Positions 31,399-39,032 of a DNA stretch of 43,945 bases are shown piece by piece; positions within the stretch are counted from its first letter, which is position 1; each line of letters begins with the position of its first letter. The translations under genes were made by a program, and so were the position numbers. The DNA is from a virus, in the IMG/VR virus record IMGVR_UViG_3300044627_001811, positions 1 to 43,945 of that record; one strand, 5' to 3'. The notes under the pieces were generated by a model, which saw only the letters and a list, made by a program, of their open reading frames with translations, searched no databases and had not been told where the DNA came from.

Positions 31399-31553
31399 TC
31401 CCCTCGATTGCAGATCAGTTGCTGTACATGGGCCTGGGCGCCGGCATTATGCAACTAATCCATGAATACTACGCTTTCAAACCTGACCATGGCCGGGTGT
31501 TCGGTGCCATCCAGATGGTGTTGTTCTGGACTTACTTGTTGGTGAAGACGTGA
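31395..31553 (+). CDS. 52-residue membrane protein, unknown
   Basis: ATG 31395 overlaps the resolvase stop by 4 bases (ATGA). Two hydrophobic stretches (LLYMGLGAGIMQLI and GAIQMVLFWTYLLV) flank a polar loop. It overlaps the next gene by GTGA. Unknown function. Confidence 0.55.
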   Translation: MIPSIADQLLYMGLGAGIMQLIHEYYAFKPDHGRVFGAIQMVLFWTYLLVKT

Positions 31554-31792
31554 GTTACCTCGCCGCCTTCGCTGCATCCTTCGTCTATATCTGTTTGAAG
31601 GCCATGCAGCAGATCAACGTGGTGCGGGACGCGCAGCGGTGGATCCTGCCCACATCCTTGGGTATGACGGCGTGCGAGTTCTACATCGTAGGCTACATCG
31701 CCGCGGTCGGGCCGACGCTGCCGGGCATCATGGCTATTGGTATTGGCTCCGGCCTGGGCTGCCTGCTGGCTATGCGGATACATCGCAAGTGA
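31550..31792 (+). CDS. Three-segment membrane protein, unknown
   Basis: An 80-residue membrane protein starting with GTG at 31550 (GTGA overlap). Hydrophobic segments at about 3-17, 33-52 and 55-75 separated by short loops, with a charged end (RIHRK). Function unknown. Confidence 0.6.
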   Translation: MSYLAAFAASFVYICLKAMQQINVVRDAQRWILPTSLGMTACEFYIVGYIAAVGPTLPGIMAIGIGSGLGCLLAMRIHRK

Positions 31793-31992
31793 TCTACATC
31801 CTGTACGTCGCCTACATTGTCACGGCATCCGGCGTGCCGCACCCGCAGCAGATCGGGCCGTTCAAAGGCATTATCGCCTGTGAACACGCTGCCGCTCAAG
31901 TCCAAGCAGTTGACAACCGCATCCGATCCACGGTATGCTTATCGTTGAACCATAAACCAATGCACTGGAATGGAAAGGAACTCCCAAAATGA
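31789..31992 (+). CDS. 67-residue protein, unknown
   Basis: GTG 31789 overlaps the preceding stop (GTGA). The N-terminal 15 residues are hydrophobic (IYILYVAYIVTASG), then PFKGIIACEHAAAQVQAV. Its 3' end overlaps the next start and contains a promoter-like sequence at 31910-31939. Function unknown. Confidence 0.5.
   Translation: MIYILYVAYIVTASGVPHPQQIGPFKGIIACEHAAAQVQAVDNRIRSTVCLSLNHKPMHWNGKELPK
31910..31939 (+). promoter_or_regulatory. Promoter-like sequence before the 31989 gene
   Basis: TTGACA (31910-31915), 18-base spacer, TATGCT (31934-31939), 50 bases upstream of the ATG at 31989. Confidence 0.5.
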
Positions 31993-32318
31993 CCCTCCCG
32001 ACCGACGCTGCCGCCCGCAAAGCCATTCCGGTGTACAGCGGGTTCATCAAATATTTCCCCCGCGGCATGATCGCCGTGGCCCAGTTGTCCAAGATCGGTA
32101 ACGAACAGCACAACCCTGGCCAGCCTCTTTACTGGGATCGGTCGAAGTCCGGTGACGAGATGGACGCACTGGTGCGGCACATGCTGGACGACGCCATGGG
32201 CGTGCCAGTGGACACTGACGGGGTGCTGCACGCCACCAAGCTGGCCTGGCGCGCGATGGGCAATCTGGAGAAGCTGCTGGAGAATAAAGCGGCAAATACC
32301 CGGAACGGGGTGAAATGA
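31989..32318 (+). CDS. dATP/dGTP diphosphohydrolase N-terminal (DUF5664-like) protein
   Basis: A 109-residue protein matching the family known as the N-terminal domain of phage dATP/dGTP diphosphohydrolases: PVYSGFIKYFPRGMIAVAQLS, then GNEQHNPGQPLYWDR, then D-x-x-D-A-L-x-R-H. The C-terminal catalytic partner is absent, and only this domain remains. It may act alone on nucleotides or be a remnant. AAAGGAACT precedes ATG 31989. Confidence 0.75.
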   Translation: MTLPTDAAARKAIPVYSGFIKYFPRGMIAVAQLSKIGNEQHNPGQPLYWDRSKSGDEMDALVRHMLDDAMGVPVDTDGVLHATKLAWRAMGNLEKLLENKAANTRNGVK

Positions 32319-33202
32319 TGCCCTATAAAGACGTTACCAAGAAACGGGAGAATGACCGCAAGTATTGGCTGAAGGTCAAGGGCGCCGGCCCTTTGCCGGT
32401 ATCAACCGCCATGAACCGAGCCATAGATGTGGTACAACACATTAAGATCAAGGTGCCGAAGCACGGACTAAAGATTGCCTACATCCCGGACGCGCAGGTC
32501 ATGCCGGGCGTTGACATGCGGCACCTGTTCTGGTGCGGGCAGTATCTGGCAGAGAAGCGCCCGGACGTGATTGTCTGTGGTGGCGACTTTGGCGACTTTC
32601 CCAGCCTGTCACGCTTTGGCCGCGGGGAACGCAAGTTTGAAGGGCTGCGCTACCGCCGGGACATTGACGCTTTCCATCAAGGCATGGAACTGTTGATGAC
32701 ACCGATTGCGCTGGCCAAGAACTACAAGCCGGCGCTGCACTTCACCCTTGGCAACCATGAAGACCACATCAATCGCATCACGCAGGAGCACTCCTTTCTG
32801 GAAGGGCTGATCTCGCAAGACGACCTGCACTTGGCTGACTATGGCTGGAACGTTCACCCGTTCATGCAGCCTATTGCCATTGCCGGCGTGGCCTTCTGCC
32901 ACTACTTCCCGAGCGGCGGCCTGGGTCGCCCAATCACGACCGCGCGCGACATCCTGAACAAGCTGCACATGAGCGCCATTGCCGGCCACCAGCAGGGCCG
33001 GGACATTGCGTACGGCAAGCGGGCTGACGGGCGCCAGATGACGGCGATCATCAGCGGTAGCTTCTACCAGCACGACATGAGCTACCTGTCGCCATTTACC
33101 AACGCCCACTGGCGCGGTATGTGGCTTCTCCATCAAGTTAAAAATGGCGAATTTGACGAGATGGCACTTTCAATCGACTACCTGAAACGGAGATATGCGT
33201 GA
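32315..33202 (+). CDS. Metallophosphoesterase
   Basis: A 295-residue calcineurin-like phosphoesterase. The metal-site blocks are present in order: D-x-Q (IPDAQ, about 58), GGDFGD (about 89-94), GNHED (about 147-151), a CHYF histidine and GHQ (about 223). Phage members of this family act as DNA-end or nucleotide phosphatases or nucleases in DNA metabolism; the substrate is not visible. It overlaps its neighbours by ATGA and GTGA. Confidence 0.85.
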   Translation: MMPYKDVTKKRENDRKYWLKVKGAGPLPVSTAMNRAIDVVQHIKIKVPKHGLKIAYIPDAQVMPGVDMRHLFWCGQYLAEKRPDVIVCGGDFGDFPSLSRFGRGERKFEGLRYRRDIDAFHQGMELLMTPIALAKNYKPALHFTLGNHEDHINRITQEHSFLEGLISQDDLHLADYGWNVHPFMQPIAIAGVAFCHYFPSGGLGRPITTARDILNKLHMSAIAGHQQGRDIAYGKRADGRQMTAIISGSFYQHDMSYLSPFTNAHWRGMWLLHQVKNGEFDEMALSIDYLKRRYA

Positions 33203-33429
33203 GCAACACCGTAGACGCAAACGTGTTACGAGCGGTGTTCGCCGCGCGCGTGTCGCTGGCCAAGCTGACCAAGGCCGAAGCGGTAACGCACGCGAAGGAT
33301 GAATGGGAAAAGACCCAACGCTGGGTCGCGTCTGCCAGCAGCAAGGAAGGGTCGTTCGTCTGGTTCTGCCAGGAGTTTGACTTGGACGAGTCCGCAGTCC
33401 TGCGGGCAATACGGGAGCGGCGGAAATGA
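33199..33429 (+). CDS. Small early protein, unknown
   Basis: A 76-residue helical protein with GTG at 33199 (GTGA overlap). Charged helices (AKLTKAEAVTHAKDEWEK) and a C-terminal DESAVLRAIRERRK. It may be a DNA-binding or partner protein; no family recognised. Confidence 0.55.
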   Translation: MSNTVDANVLRAVFAARVSLAKLTKAEAVTHAKDEWEKTQRWVASASSKEGSFVWFCQEFDLDESAVLRAIRERRK

Positions 33430-34295
33430 GTGGCGCGGATAAAGAATACAAGTTCGGTCCAAAAAATAACTGGCGGCGCTCAGTGTGGAACCAAATTAAA
33501 GCAAGGCTCAGGGTTCCCGCCAAAGACGCGCTTGTGCTGTACTTGGCCGGCCCCGGTGATTATGACCGCGAGGTAGCAGTAAGCAAAGGGTTCAGGGCAG
33601 ACAATCTAATATCAGTGGAGCGCAACAGCGCCGTGCTGTCACAGTTGCGAGAGAAAGACGTGCTGACGATCCGAGGCGATTTTGTGGATGCCGTAAGAAC
33701 GTGGCCCGCAAAAAAGCCGTTTGATGTGGTGTTTGGCGACTTCTGCGGCGACTTGTCGCAAGGTCTGCTTGACGCCATAGGTTGTTTTGCGGTGGTTCGG
33801 CAAACCCAACGCAGTGTATTTGCGTTTAACTTTCAGCGCGGGCGGGACGCGACGCTACGCAATTTACGGGCAAAGACCCCCCACATTAAACACCGAGGCG
33901 AGTTGCTGGCCGAGGCGTTAGCCTGCGTCGAGTCTCCTTCCTATTTATCTTATCGGAGTGGAACGCTTTTGTTTGATTCCGTCGTGTATTTGTCTGTTTT
34001 AGAGGCTAGGCGCCGCTTTACAGATGATTACCGGGCGGACGCTTTTGCCTTTCTCGCAAAGTCGCGGCGCCGTATCGCAACAAGCCCACTAGGGGCCACC
34101 CATCCGTTGTGTTTAAAGGAGTTAGAAGCTGCCCAAGAGTATTTGAATGCGGCTACTGTGTTTGAGCCTTACGACGCAGCCTTGCAGCCGCTTGTCGCGC
34201 AAAACACTAAAGAATGGCGGGGTGATGTTCCGACGCGGACTAAACGCAGTGCGGCTGCGATAAGTGCCATTCACACCCGCAGAGCGGCGTGCTAA
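33426..34295 (+). CDS. Methyltransferase-fold protein, atypical composition
   Basis: A 289-residue protein with a Rossmann-type start: VLYLAGPGDYDREVAVSKGF (about 38-57) as motif I, NLISVERN as the acidic strand and FDVVFGDFCGDLS (about 100-112) as motif IV. No DPPY-type catalytic motif is seen, so the target is unknown. Its codon use is more AT-rich and irregular than neighbours, especially around 33940-34110, which suggests recent transfer. It ends overlapping the helicase start. Confidence 0.55.
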   Translation: MSGADKEYKFGPKNNWRRSVWNQIKARLRVPAKDALVLYLAGPGDYDREVAVSKGFRADNLISVERNSAVLSQLREKDVLTIRGDFVDAVRTWPAKKPFDVVFGDFCGDLSQGLLDAIGCFAVVRQTQRSVFAFNFQRGRDATLRNLRAKTPHIKHRGELLAEALACVESPSYLSYRSGTLLFDSVVYLSVLEARRRFTDDYRADAFAFLAKSRRRIATSPLGATHPLCLKELEAAQEYLNAATVFEPYDAALQPLVAQNTKEWRGDVPTRTKRSAAAISAIHTRRAAC

Positions 34296-35494
34296 CTCCC
34301 CGCCCATATCAGATCGAAGGCCGGGATTTTCTGGCCAGCCGCACACGCGCCCTGCTGGCCGATGAAATGAGGGTCGGCAAGTCCTGCCAGGCGATCATGG
34401 CTGCGCACAAGCTGGGCGCGCAGTCCATGTTGGTGACGTGCCCTGCCATCGCCGTGCCCCACTGGCACCGGGAGATCGAAAAGTGGTGGCCGTCGGGTCC
34501 GCTGCCGAAAGCGCAGGTGCTGTCCTACAACAAGGCCACGACCCTGTGGGAAGAAGGGTTCAGTCAGCCCCGGTTCGACGTGTTCATCCCGGACGAAGCA
34601 CATTTTGCTAAGACACCAACCGCCAAGCGCACACGCATGGTCTACGGCAAGACCGGGTTTGGTCAAGCCGCCGGCGCCATCTGGCCGCTGTCCGGCACAC
34701 CCGCACCGAAGCACGCCGCCGAACTCTGGCCGATGCTGAAAGCCTTTGGCGTGGTCGGCATGGATTACCAGGCGTTCATCGAACGCTACTGCGTATACGA
34801 CAAGTGGGCCGACAAGATCCGCGGCACCAAGCAGTCCATGATCCCGGAACTGCGCACCCTGCTGGCGACCGTGATGCTGCGCCGCACCCGCAAGGATGTG
34901 GCACCGGACATGCCGGCCATTGACTTTCAGTTCCTTGAGATCACACCGACCACCGCGGCTGACCTGCCGGCGGGCATTGACACCGAGCACCTGGAAGACA
35001 ACCCGACTTCGATGCAGGCCGAGCGTATTGCCGTGGCGCAGTCCAAGGTGCTGCCGCTGGCCAAGAACATCGACTTTGCCATCAGCAACGAACTGCTGAA
35101 GCAGACCGTGGTGTTCGGCTGGCACACCGAGCCACTGGAGCACTTGACACGGCTGCTGAATTCTCTTAATATAAAGACCGAACTGATTACCGGCAAGACG
35201 ACGCCGGTGCAGCGGGAGCGGATACAAAATAATTTTCGTAGTGGCTTGACACAAGTTATTGCCGGGAATATTATGAGTTGTGGCACGGCGATTGATCTTA
35301 GTTCCGCCAGTCACGGCCACTTTTTAGAGCTAGATTGGGTCAGTGGTAACAATGTGCAGGCCGCCAACCGGCTGGTCAGCATGGAGAAAAAAGAGAAGGT
35401 CACGATTGACGTGGCCACGGTGCCGGGAACGATTGATGACGGCGTGCAGCAAGTGTTAATGCGTCGAGTTAAAGAGTTGTCAGCGTTGTATTAA
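34289..35494 (+). CDS. SNF2-family helicase/translocase
   Basis: A 401-residue DEXH ATPase with GTG start at 34289 overlapping the previous stop. Motifs: LLADEMRVGKS (Walker A, about 22-31), LVTCPAIAVPHW (Ia), PDEAH (about 102-106), WPLSGTP (III), and a C-terminal helicase lobe with VVFGWHTEPL and QAANRL. Phage SNF2-like proteins remodel replication or recombination intermediates. The last third is unusually AT-rich and holds two near-consensus promoters. Confidence 0.88.
   Translation: MLTPRPYQIEGRDFLASRTRALLADEMRVGKSCQAIMAAHKLGAQSMLVTCPAIAVPHWHREIEKWWPSGPLPKAQVLSYNKATTLWEEGFSQPRFDVFIPDEAHFAKTPTAKRTRMVYGKTGFGQAAGAIWPLSGTPAPKHAAELWPMLKAFGVVGMDYQAFIERYCVYDKWADKIRGTKQSMIPELRTLLATVMLRRTRKDVAPDMPAIDFQFLEITPTTAADLPAGIDTEHLEDNPTSMQAERIAVAQSKVLPLAKNIDFAISNELLKQTVVFGWHTEPLEHLTRLLNSLNIKTELITGKTTPVQRERIQNNFRSGLTQVIAGNIMSCGTAIDLSSASHGHFLELDWVSGNNVQAANRLVSMEKKEKVTIDVATVPGTIDDGVQQVLMRRVKELSALY
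35144..35172 (+). promoter_or_regulatory. Near-consensus sigma70 promoter inside the SNF2 gene
   Basis: TTGACA (35144-35149), 17-base spacer, TAATAT (35167-35172), in the coding sequence about 350 bases upstream of the endonuclease VII gene. Confidence 0.6.
35246..35274 (+). promoter_or_regulatory. Second near-consensus promoter inside the SNF2 gene
   Basis: TTGACA (35246-35251), 17-base spacer, TATTAT (35269-35274), about 100 bases after the first. With the first it could drive the downstream recombination and replication genes. Confidence 0.6.
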
Positions 35495-35501
35495 TTAAAA
35501 C

Positions 35502-35906
35502 ATGGCTTATAAAAATCACGAAGATTTACTTGAGTATCGGCGTCAATACCGCATTAAGAATCGAAAACGGATGAACGCATACGCCCGCCAATGGCAAAAA
35601 AATTACCGCATAAAAAACGGAGAAGCCGTTAGCGCGTATAAATCCGAATACGATTTGAAACGAAAGTATGGGATAAGCTCTGCCGAGCGCGACGCAATGC
35701 TGCAGGAACAGGGCGGGGCGTGCGCCGTATGCAAAACAAAAGAACCAGACGGAAACGGCCGGTGGCGGGTAGATCATTGCCACGTTTCTGGAAAAGTACG
35801 AGGGATACTGTGCTCTTCGTGCAACTTGGCATTAGGGCTTATGAAGGACAACATTGCTTCGTTTCGCAGAGCCATTATCTATTTAAATAAGGAAAACAAC
35901 GAATGA
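35502..35906 (+). CDS. Recombination endonuclease VII-like HNH nuclease
   Basis: A 134-residue protein of the T4 endonuclease VII family: C-x-x-C (CAVC, about 73-76), DHCH (about 91-94), CSSCN (about 104-108) with the LG-L-x-D end. A basic, tyrosine-rich helical extension forms the first 55 residues, as in mobile HNH endonucleases. Lower GC than neighbours suggests a free-standing mobile nuclease. It may cleave branched DNA or act as a homing nuclease. Confidence 0.85.
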   Translation: MAYKNHEDLLEYRRQYRIKNRKRMNAYARQWQKNYRIKNGEAVSAYKSEYDLKRKYGISSAERDAMLQEQGGACAVCKTKEPDGNGRWRVDHCHVSGKVRGILCSSCNLALGLMKDNIASFRRAIIYLNKENNE

Positions 35907-36412
35907 TCGAAGTCACATTTAAGTTTGACAGCATTGAGAAAGCTATCGCTACACTGGGTTCGCTGATGAAGGGCGCCGCACCGGTGCCGAACATTGAGAA
36001 TCCGGCGAAGCCCGAAGGCGCACTCGCTGGCAAACAACGTAAACCCCGTGCGGATGCAGGCAAGGCGCGCGGGCCGTACAAAGACAATGGGGTGGCTACG
36101 CCGCCGGCGCCCGCCGAAGCGGACAATGCCCAACCGTCGGGAGAAGTGCCTGCGGAAGTCACCCCGCCCGAAACCGCAGCGCCGAAGGAGACTACAATCG
36201 CAGCTGACTCCGTGCAACAGCCGACGGAACCCGCTTCGGCCGCTGCGGCCACCCAAGAGCAAGCCCAGGCTGCATTGGAATCTTTGTTCGCAACCAAAGG
36301 GCTGCCAACGGCGCAGGCCACAATGGCACTGTTTGGCGTGTCGCGGCTGCGTGACATGAAGCCGGAAGACTACGGCCAGTTCGTGATTGCGGCGCAGGAG
36401 GCAACCAAGTGA
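35903..36412 (+). CDS. Protein with disordered Pro/Ala linker, unknown
   Basis: A 169-residue protein: a short folded N-terminus (MIEVTFKFDSIEKAIATLGSL), a long disordered proline-, alanine- and threonine-rich middle (about 28-118), and a helical C-terminus (QAQAALESLFATKG...DYGQFVIAAQ). I recognise similar architecture in phage genes preceding DUF2800, where it may tether replication partners. ATGA overlap with the nuclease gene. Confidence 0.6.
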   Translation: MIEVTFKFDSIEKAIATLGSLMKGAAPVPNIENPAKPEGALAGKQRKPRADAGKARGPYKDNGVATPPAPAEADNAQPSGEVPAEVTPPETAAPKETTIAADSVQQPTEPASAAAATQEQAQAALESLFATKGLPTAQATMALFGVSRLRDMKPEDYGQFVIAAQEATK

Positions 36413-36531
36413 ACTACCGCCCGCAATATCCGATGGCTAACTACTTCTACTGCTTGTCCGAACTGGTCGCCTTTGACCTGCCGGTGGACACATTCATCTT
36501 GGGCTGGATCGCCAACGAGGAAAACCAGTAA
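36409..36531 (+). CDS. 40-residue protein before the DUF2800 gene
   Basis: Begins with GTG at 36409 (GTGA overlap) and ends in a TAATG junction with the DUF2800 gene. Aromatic-rich (QYPMANYFYCLSELVAF) and acidic at the end. Coupled on both sides, so likely translated. No family recognised. Confidence 0.5.
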   Translation: MNYRPQYPMANYFYCLSELVAFDLPVDTFILGWIANEENQ

Positions 36532-37268
36532 TGGCGTTTCACGCCAAGCTGTCAGCGTCAGCCGCACACCGCTGGATGAACTGTCCAGCTAGTGTGCGGC
36601 TGTCAGAAGGGGTGCCGCACGTTGAAAGCCCGCACGCCAGTCTTGGCACCATGGCGCACTCAGTGGCGGCGTATTGTTTGAAGCATAAGCTGCCGGCCAG
36701 CGCCATCTTGGACGATCATGCCGACAGCGTGCAGTTCTACCTAGACTTCTGCCGTAAACAGAAAGGCACACACGCGATTGAGATTGACTTAGCGCCTGCC
36801 TTGGCCCGCATCGACCCGGACACTGGCGGCACGGCGGACTTCGTATGCTGGACGGAAGACGGCAAGCACCTGCTGGTGGCCGACTTCAAGTTCGGGACTG
36901 GCGTGCCGGTAGCGGCGGAAGACAACAAGCAGTTGAAAATGTACGCGCTTGGCGCTATGCTGTCCCTGTTCCTTTGCCCGGAAACTGTGGAAGTGGCCAT
37001 TGTGCAGCCCCGGCTGGAGGATCCAGAGCAGTGGGTCAAGCGCAGCACCTTTCGGGCCATTGATCTCTTGGACTTCGCCGCGGATGTGCAGGAAGCGGCA
37101 GTGAAGGCGCGGCTACCGGACGCGGAGCCAGTGCCGGGCGAAGAACAATGCCGTTGGTGCCAGGCGGCGAAGGCGAAGCGGTGTTCGGTGGCCGTCAAGA
37201 CTGGCTACCGCAAACCCGCTGGCGCCAAGATTAAAGCAGATGACTTTGCGGTAATGACGGGACCGTGA
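36531..37268 (+). CDS. DUF2800 RecB-like nuclease
   Basis: A 245-residue PD-(D/E)XK-type protein of the DUF2800 family. Visible blocks: KLSASAAHRWMNCPAS, GTMAHSVAAYCL, GGTADFVCW (first acidic residue), LLVADFKFGTG (D-x-K), QLKMYALGAM, and the C-terminal C-x-x-C cluster (CRWCQAAKAKRC) characteristic of RecB/Cas4-like iron-sulphur nucleases. It is somewhat short for the family. It precedes the SSB-like gene and probably serves recombination or replication. Confidence 0.85.
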   Translation: MAFHAKLSASAAHRWMNCPASVRLSEGVPHVESPHASLGTMAHSVAAYCLKHKLPASAILDDHADSVQFYLDFCRKQKGTHAIEIDLAPALARIDPDTGGTADFVCWTEDGKHLLVADFKFGTGVPVAAEDNKQLKMYALGAMLSLFLCPETVEVAIVQPRLEDPEQWVKRSTFRAIDLLDFAADVQEAAVKARLPDAEPVPGEEQCRWCQAAKAKRCSVAVKTGYRKPAGAKIKADDFAVMTGP

Positions 37269-37312
37269 GCCTGACGTAATTTTCTCCCCCGTCACTTTAG
37301 GAGTAACACACT

Positions 37313-37906
37313 ATGGGTACCCGAGTTCGTATCAACGATGTCCGTTTCAACTTCACCAACAACCTGTTCACCGCCGGCAAGGCCAAAGGCAACGACAGTG
37401 GCAAAGAGAAGTTCAGTGTCGTCGCCATCTTCGGACGTGAGCATCCGCAGATTGCCGAGATCAAGGCGGCACTGCTGGAAGCTGCAACCGCCAAGTGGGC
37501 GGCCAAAGCGCCAGAAGTGCTGAAGCAACTGGCGGCTGGCGACCGCATCTGCCTGCACGACGGCGATGCCAAGAGCGACCACGCGGGCTACGCGGGCAAC
37601 TACTTCATCAATGCCAGCAACGAACTGCGCCCGCTGGTCATCGGCCCGAACCGGGAGAACCTGGTGGTGGCGGACGGCAAGCCCTACTCCGGGTCTTACG
37701 GCAACATCATCCTGGAGTTCTGGGCGCAGGACAACCAGTTCGGCAAGCGCGTGAACGCTTCGCTGCTGGGTGTGCAGCACACCAAGGACGGCGAACGCCT
37801 GTCCGGTGGCGGGATTGCCGCGGCGGATGACTTCGAAGCCATCCAGATGCCGCCCCCGGCTGCAGGTTCCGGCGGTGGCAGCAGCGGCGCAGCAGCACTG
37901 TTCTAA
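37313..37906 (+). CDS. DUF2815 ssDNA-binding-like protein
   Basis: A 197-residue protein of DUF2815, thought to be an OB-fold single-strand-binding protein. Blocks: RVRFNF-type start (VRINDVRFNFTNNLF), KFSVVAIF, AGNYFINAS, RPLVIGPNRENL, and a flexible glycine-rich C-terminus (AAGSGGGSSG) ending in a hydrophobic AAALF. TAGGAG precedes ATG 37313. A strong terminator follows. Confidence 0.82.
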   Translation: MGTRVRINDVRFNFTNNLFTAGKAKGNDSGKEKFSVVAIFGREHPQIAEIKAALLEAATAKWAAKAPEVLKQLAAGDRICLHDGDAKSDHAGYAGNYFINASNELRPLVIGPNRENLVVADGKPYSGSYGNIILEFWAQDNQFGKRVNASLLGVQHTKDGERLSGGGIAAADDFEAIQMPPPAAGSGGGSSGAAALF

Positions 37907-37918
37907 AAGACGGCCCTT

Positions 37919-37954
37919 CCCCGCCGGCGCTGTGTGGGCTGGCGGGGTCTTTTT
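37919..37954 (+). terminator. Intrinsic terminator after the SSB-like gene
   Basis: CCCCGCCGGC (37919-37928) and GCTGGCGGGG (37938-37947) form a 10-bp stem with one G-U pair and a 9-nt loop, followed by TCTTTTTCTT. It should end much of the upstream transcript, so the methyltransferase and polymerase genes need readthrough or their own promoter. Confidence 0.85.
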
Positions 37955-37969
37955 CTTCTGGAGAATTCA

Positions 37970-39022
37970 ATGGCCGCTTACTACAACGAGATTGATCCCT
38001 ACGCCGCCCAGTGGCTGCGTAACCTGATCGCCGCGGGGCACATTGCGCCGGGCGACGTGGACGAAAGGAGCATCAACGATGTCAAAGCCGACGACCTTAA
38101 AAACTACACCCAGTGCCACTTCTTCGCCGGCATCGGGGTCTAGTCTTATGCCCTCCGACTCGCAGGCTGGCCCGACGACCGGCCTGTGTGGACTGGAAGC
38201 TGCCCCTGCCAGCCATTCAGCGCAGCAGGAAAGCAGCAAGGAACCGCAGACGACCGGCACCTCTGGCCAGTCTGGTCAGAACTTATCCGCCAGCGAAAGC
38301 CTGCGGTTGTCTTTGGTGAACAGGTTGAAGCAGCAATCCGCCACGGCTGGCTCGACCTTGTTCAAGCTGACCTGGAAGGAATCGACTACGCCTTCGCAGC
38401 GGCCGGTATCCCTGCTGCGGGCTTCGGTGCGCCGCACATCCGACAGCGATTGTGGTTCGTGGCTGAGTCCAACCAGTTGCAGTCCGAACAGTTTGCGCGG
38501 TCAGGGGCAAGACCCGGAGTTGCGGAAGGCGCAGGGTCATGCGGTGAACCTGCAAGATCAGGTACGCCTCGCCGGCTGGGTAACAACAACAACAACAACA
38601 AGGGACTGGAAGGACACTGCGGCGGACATCAAGCCGAGGGAGGATGGGACGGAGCGGTTCGATCAGCTGCCGCGGCAGGCGAATCTGGCGGGGTGGCAGA
38701 CTCCGAAAGCGATGGACGGGGTGTTCTCGACACCACGAACGTCGGATCGTCCGATGCACCGAGCAACGCATCTGCAAACGCAGACGATGGCGCAACTGTC
38801 CGACAAGAGCGACCTCCCGGCCAACGGGCCGGCCCGACTAACGGCCACTGGCGAAATGCTGATTGGCTCCACTGCCGGGATGGAAAGTGGCGGCCAGTTG
38901 AACCCGGCACATTCCCGCTGGCTCATGGGGCTGCCAGCCGAGTGGGACGCCTGCGCGCCTACGGCAACGCGATCGTCCCGCAGGTCGCCGCAGAAGTCAT
39001 CTCAGCCTACATGCTTGGCTGA
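37970..39022 (+). pseudogene. C5 cytosine DNA methyltransferase frame interrupted by an in-frame TAG
   Basis: ATG 37970 follows CTTCTGGAG. The frame encodes a recognisable C5 methyltransferase: motif I FFAGIGV at about 51-57, then TAG at 38141-38143 (codon 58). Reading past the stop gives [16 protein letters not shown], motif [10 protein letters not shown] (catalytic cysteine), VVFGEQV (motif VI-like), [10 protein letters not shown] (motif VIII) and [15 protein letters not shown] (motif X), a complete set. In homologues I recall, codon 58 is tryptophan; one base change makes TGG into TAG. Without readthrough only 57 residues are made. A GTG restart at 38186 lacks motif I. Confidence 0.8.
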
Positions 39023-39032
39023 TCTCCTGTGA
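38079..39032 (+). CDS. Long ORF overprinting the methyltransferase gene
   Basis: A 317-residue ORF in another frame of the methyltransferase DNA. ATG 38079 follows a strong GAAAGGAG site; its TGA overlaps the polymerase GTG start (GTGA), so it fits the operon better than the methyltransferase frame. It is serine/threonine-rich, with an ordered C-terminal part: [50 protein letters not shown] recall similar WLMGxPxxW proteins in other phages encoded beside or over cytosine methyltransferases. Function unknown; specificity or partner subunit of the methyltransferase are possibilities. Confidence 0.7.
   Translation: MSKPTTLKTTPSATSSPASGSSLMPSDSQAGPTTGLCGLEAAPASHSAQQESSKEPQTTGTSGQSGQNLSASESLRLSLVNRLKQQSATAGSTLFKLTWKESTTPSQRPVSLLRASVRRTSDSDCGSWLSPTSCSPNSLRGQGQDPELRKAQGHAVNLQDQVRLAGWVTTTTTTRDWKDTAADIKPREDGTERFDQLPRQANLAGWQTPKAMDGVFSTPRTSDRPMHRATHLQTQTMAQLSDKSDLPANGPARLTATGEMLIGSTAGMESGGQLNPAHSRWLMGLPAEWDACAPTATRSSRRSPQKSSQPTCLADLL

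Noticed and set aside
31989-32318. 2-aminoadenine (Z) genome pathway
   Set aside because: Only the diphosphohydrolase N-domain is present; no PurZ-like adenylosuccinate synthetase or DatZ-like HD phosphohydrolase is recognisable.
34292-35320. 342-residue leftward ORF opposite the SNF2 gene
   Set aside because: Shadow of a gene with clear helicase motifs; no coupling to any neighbour.
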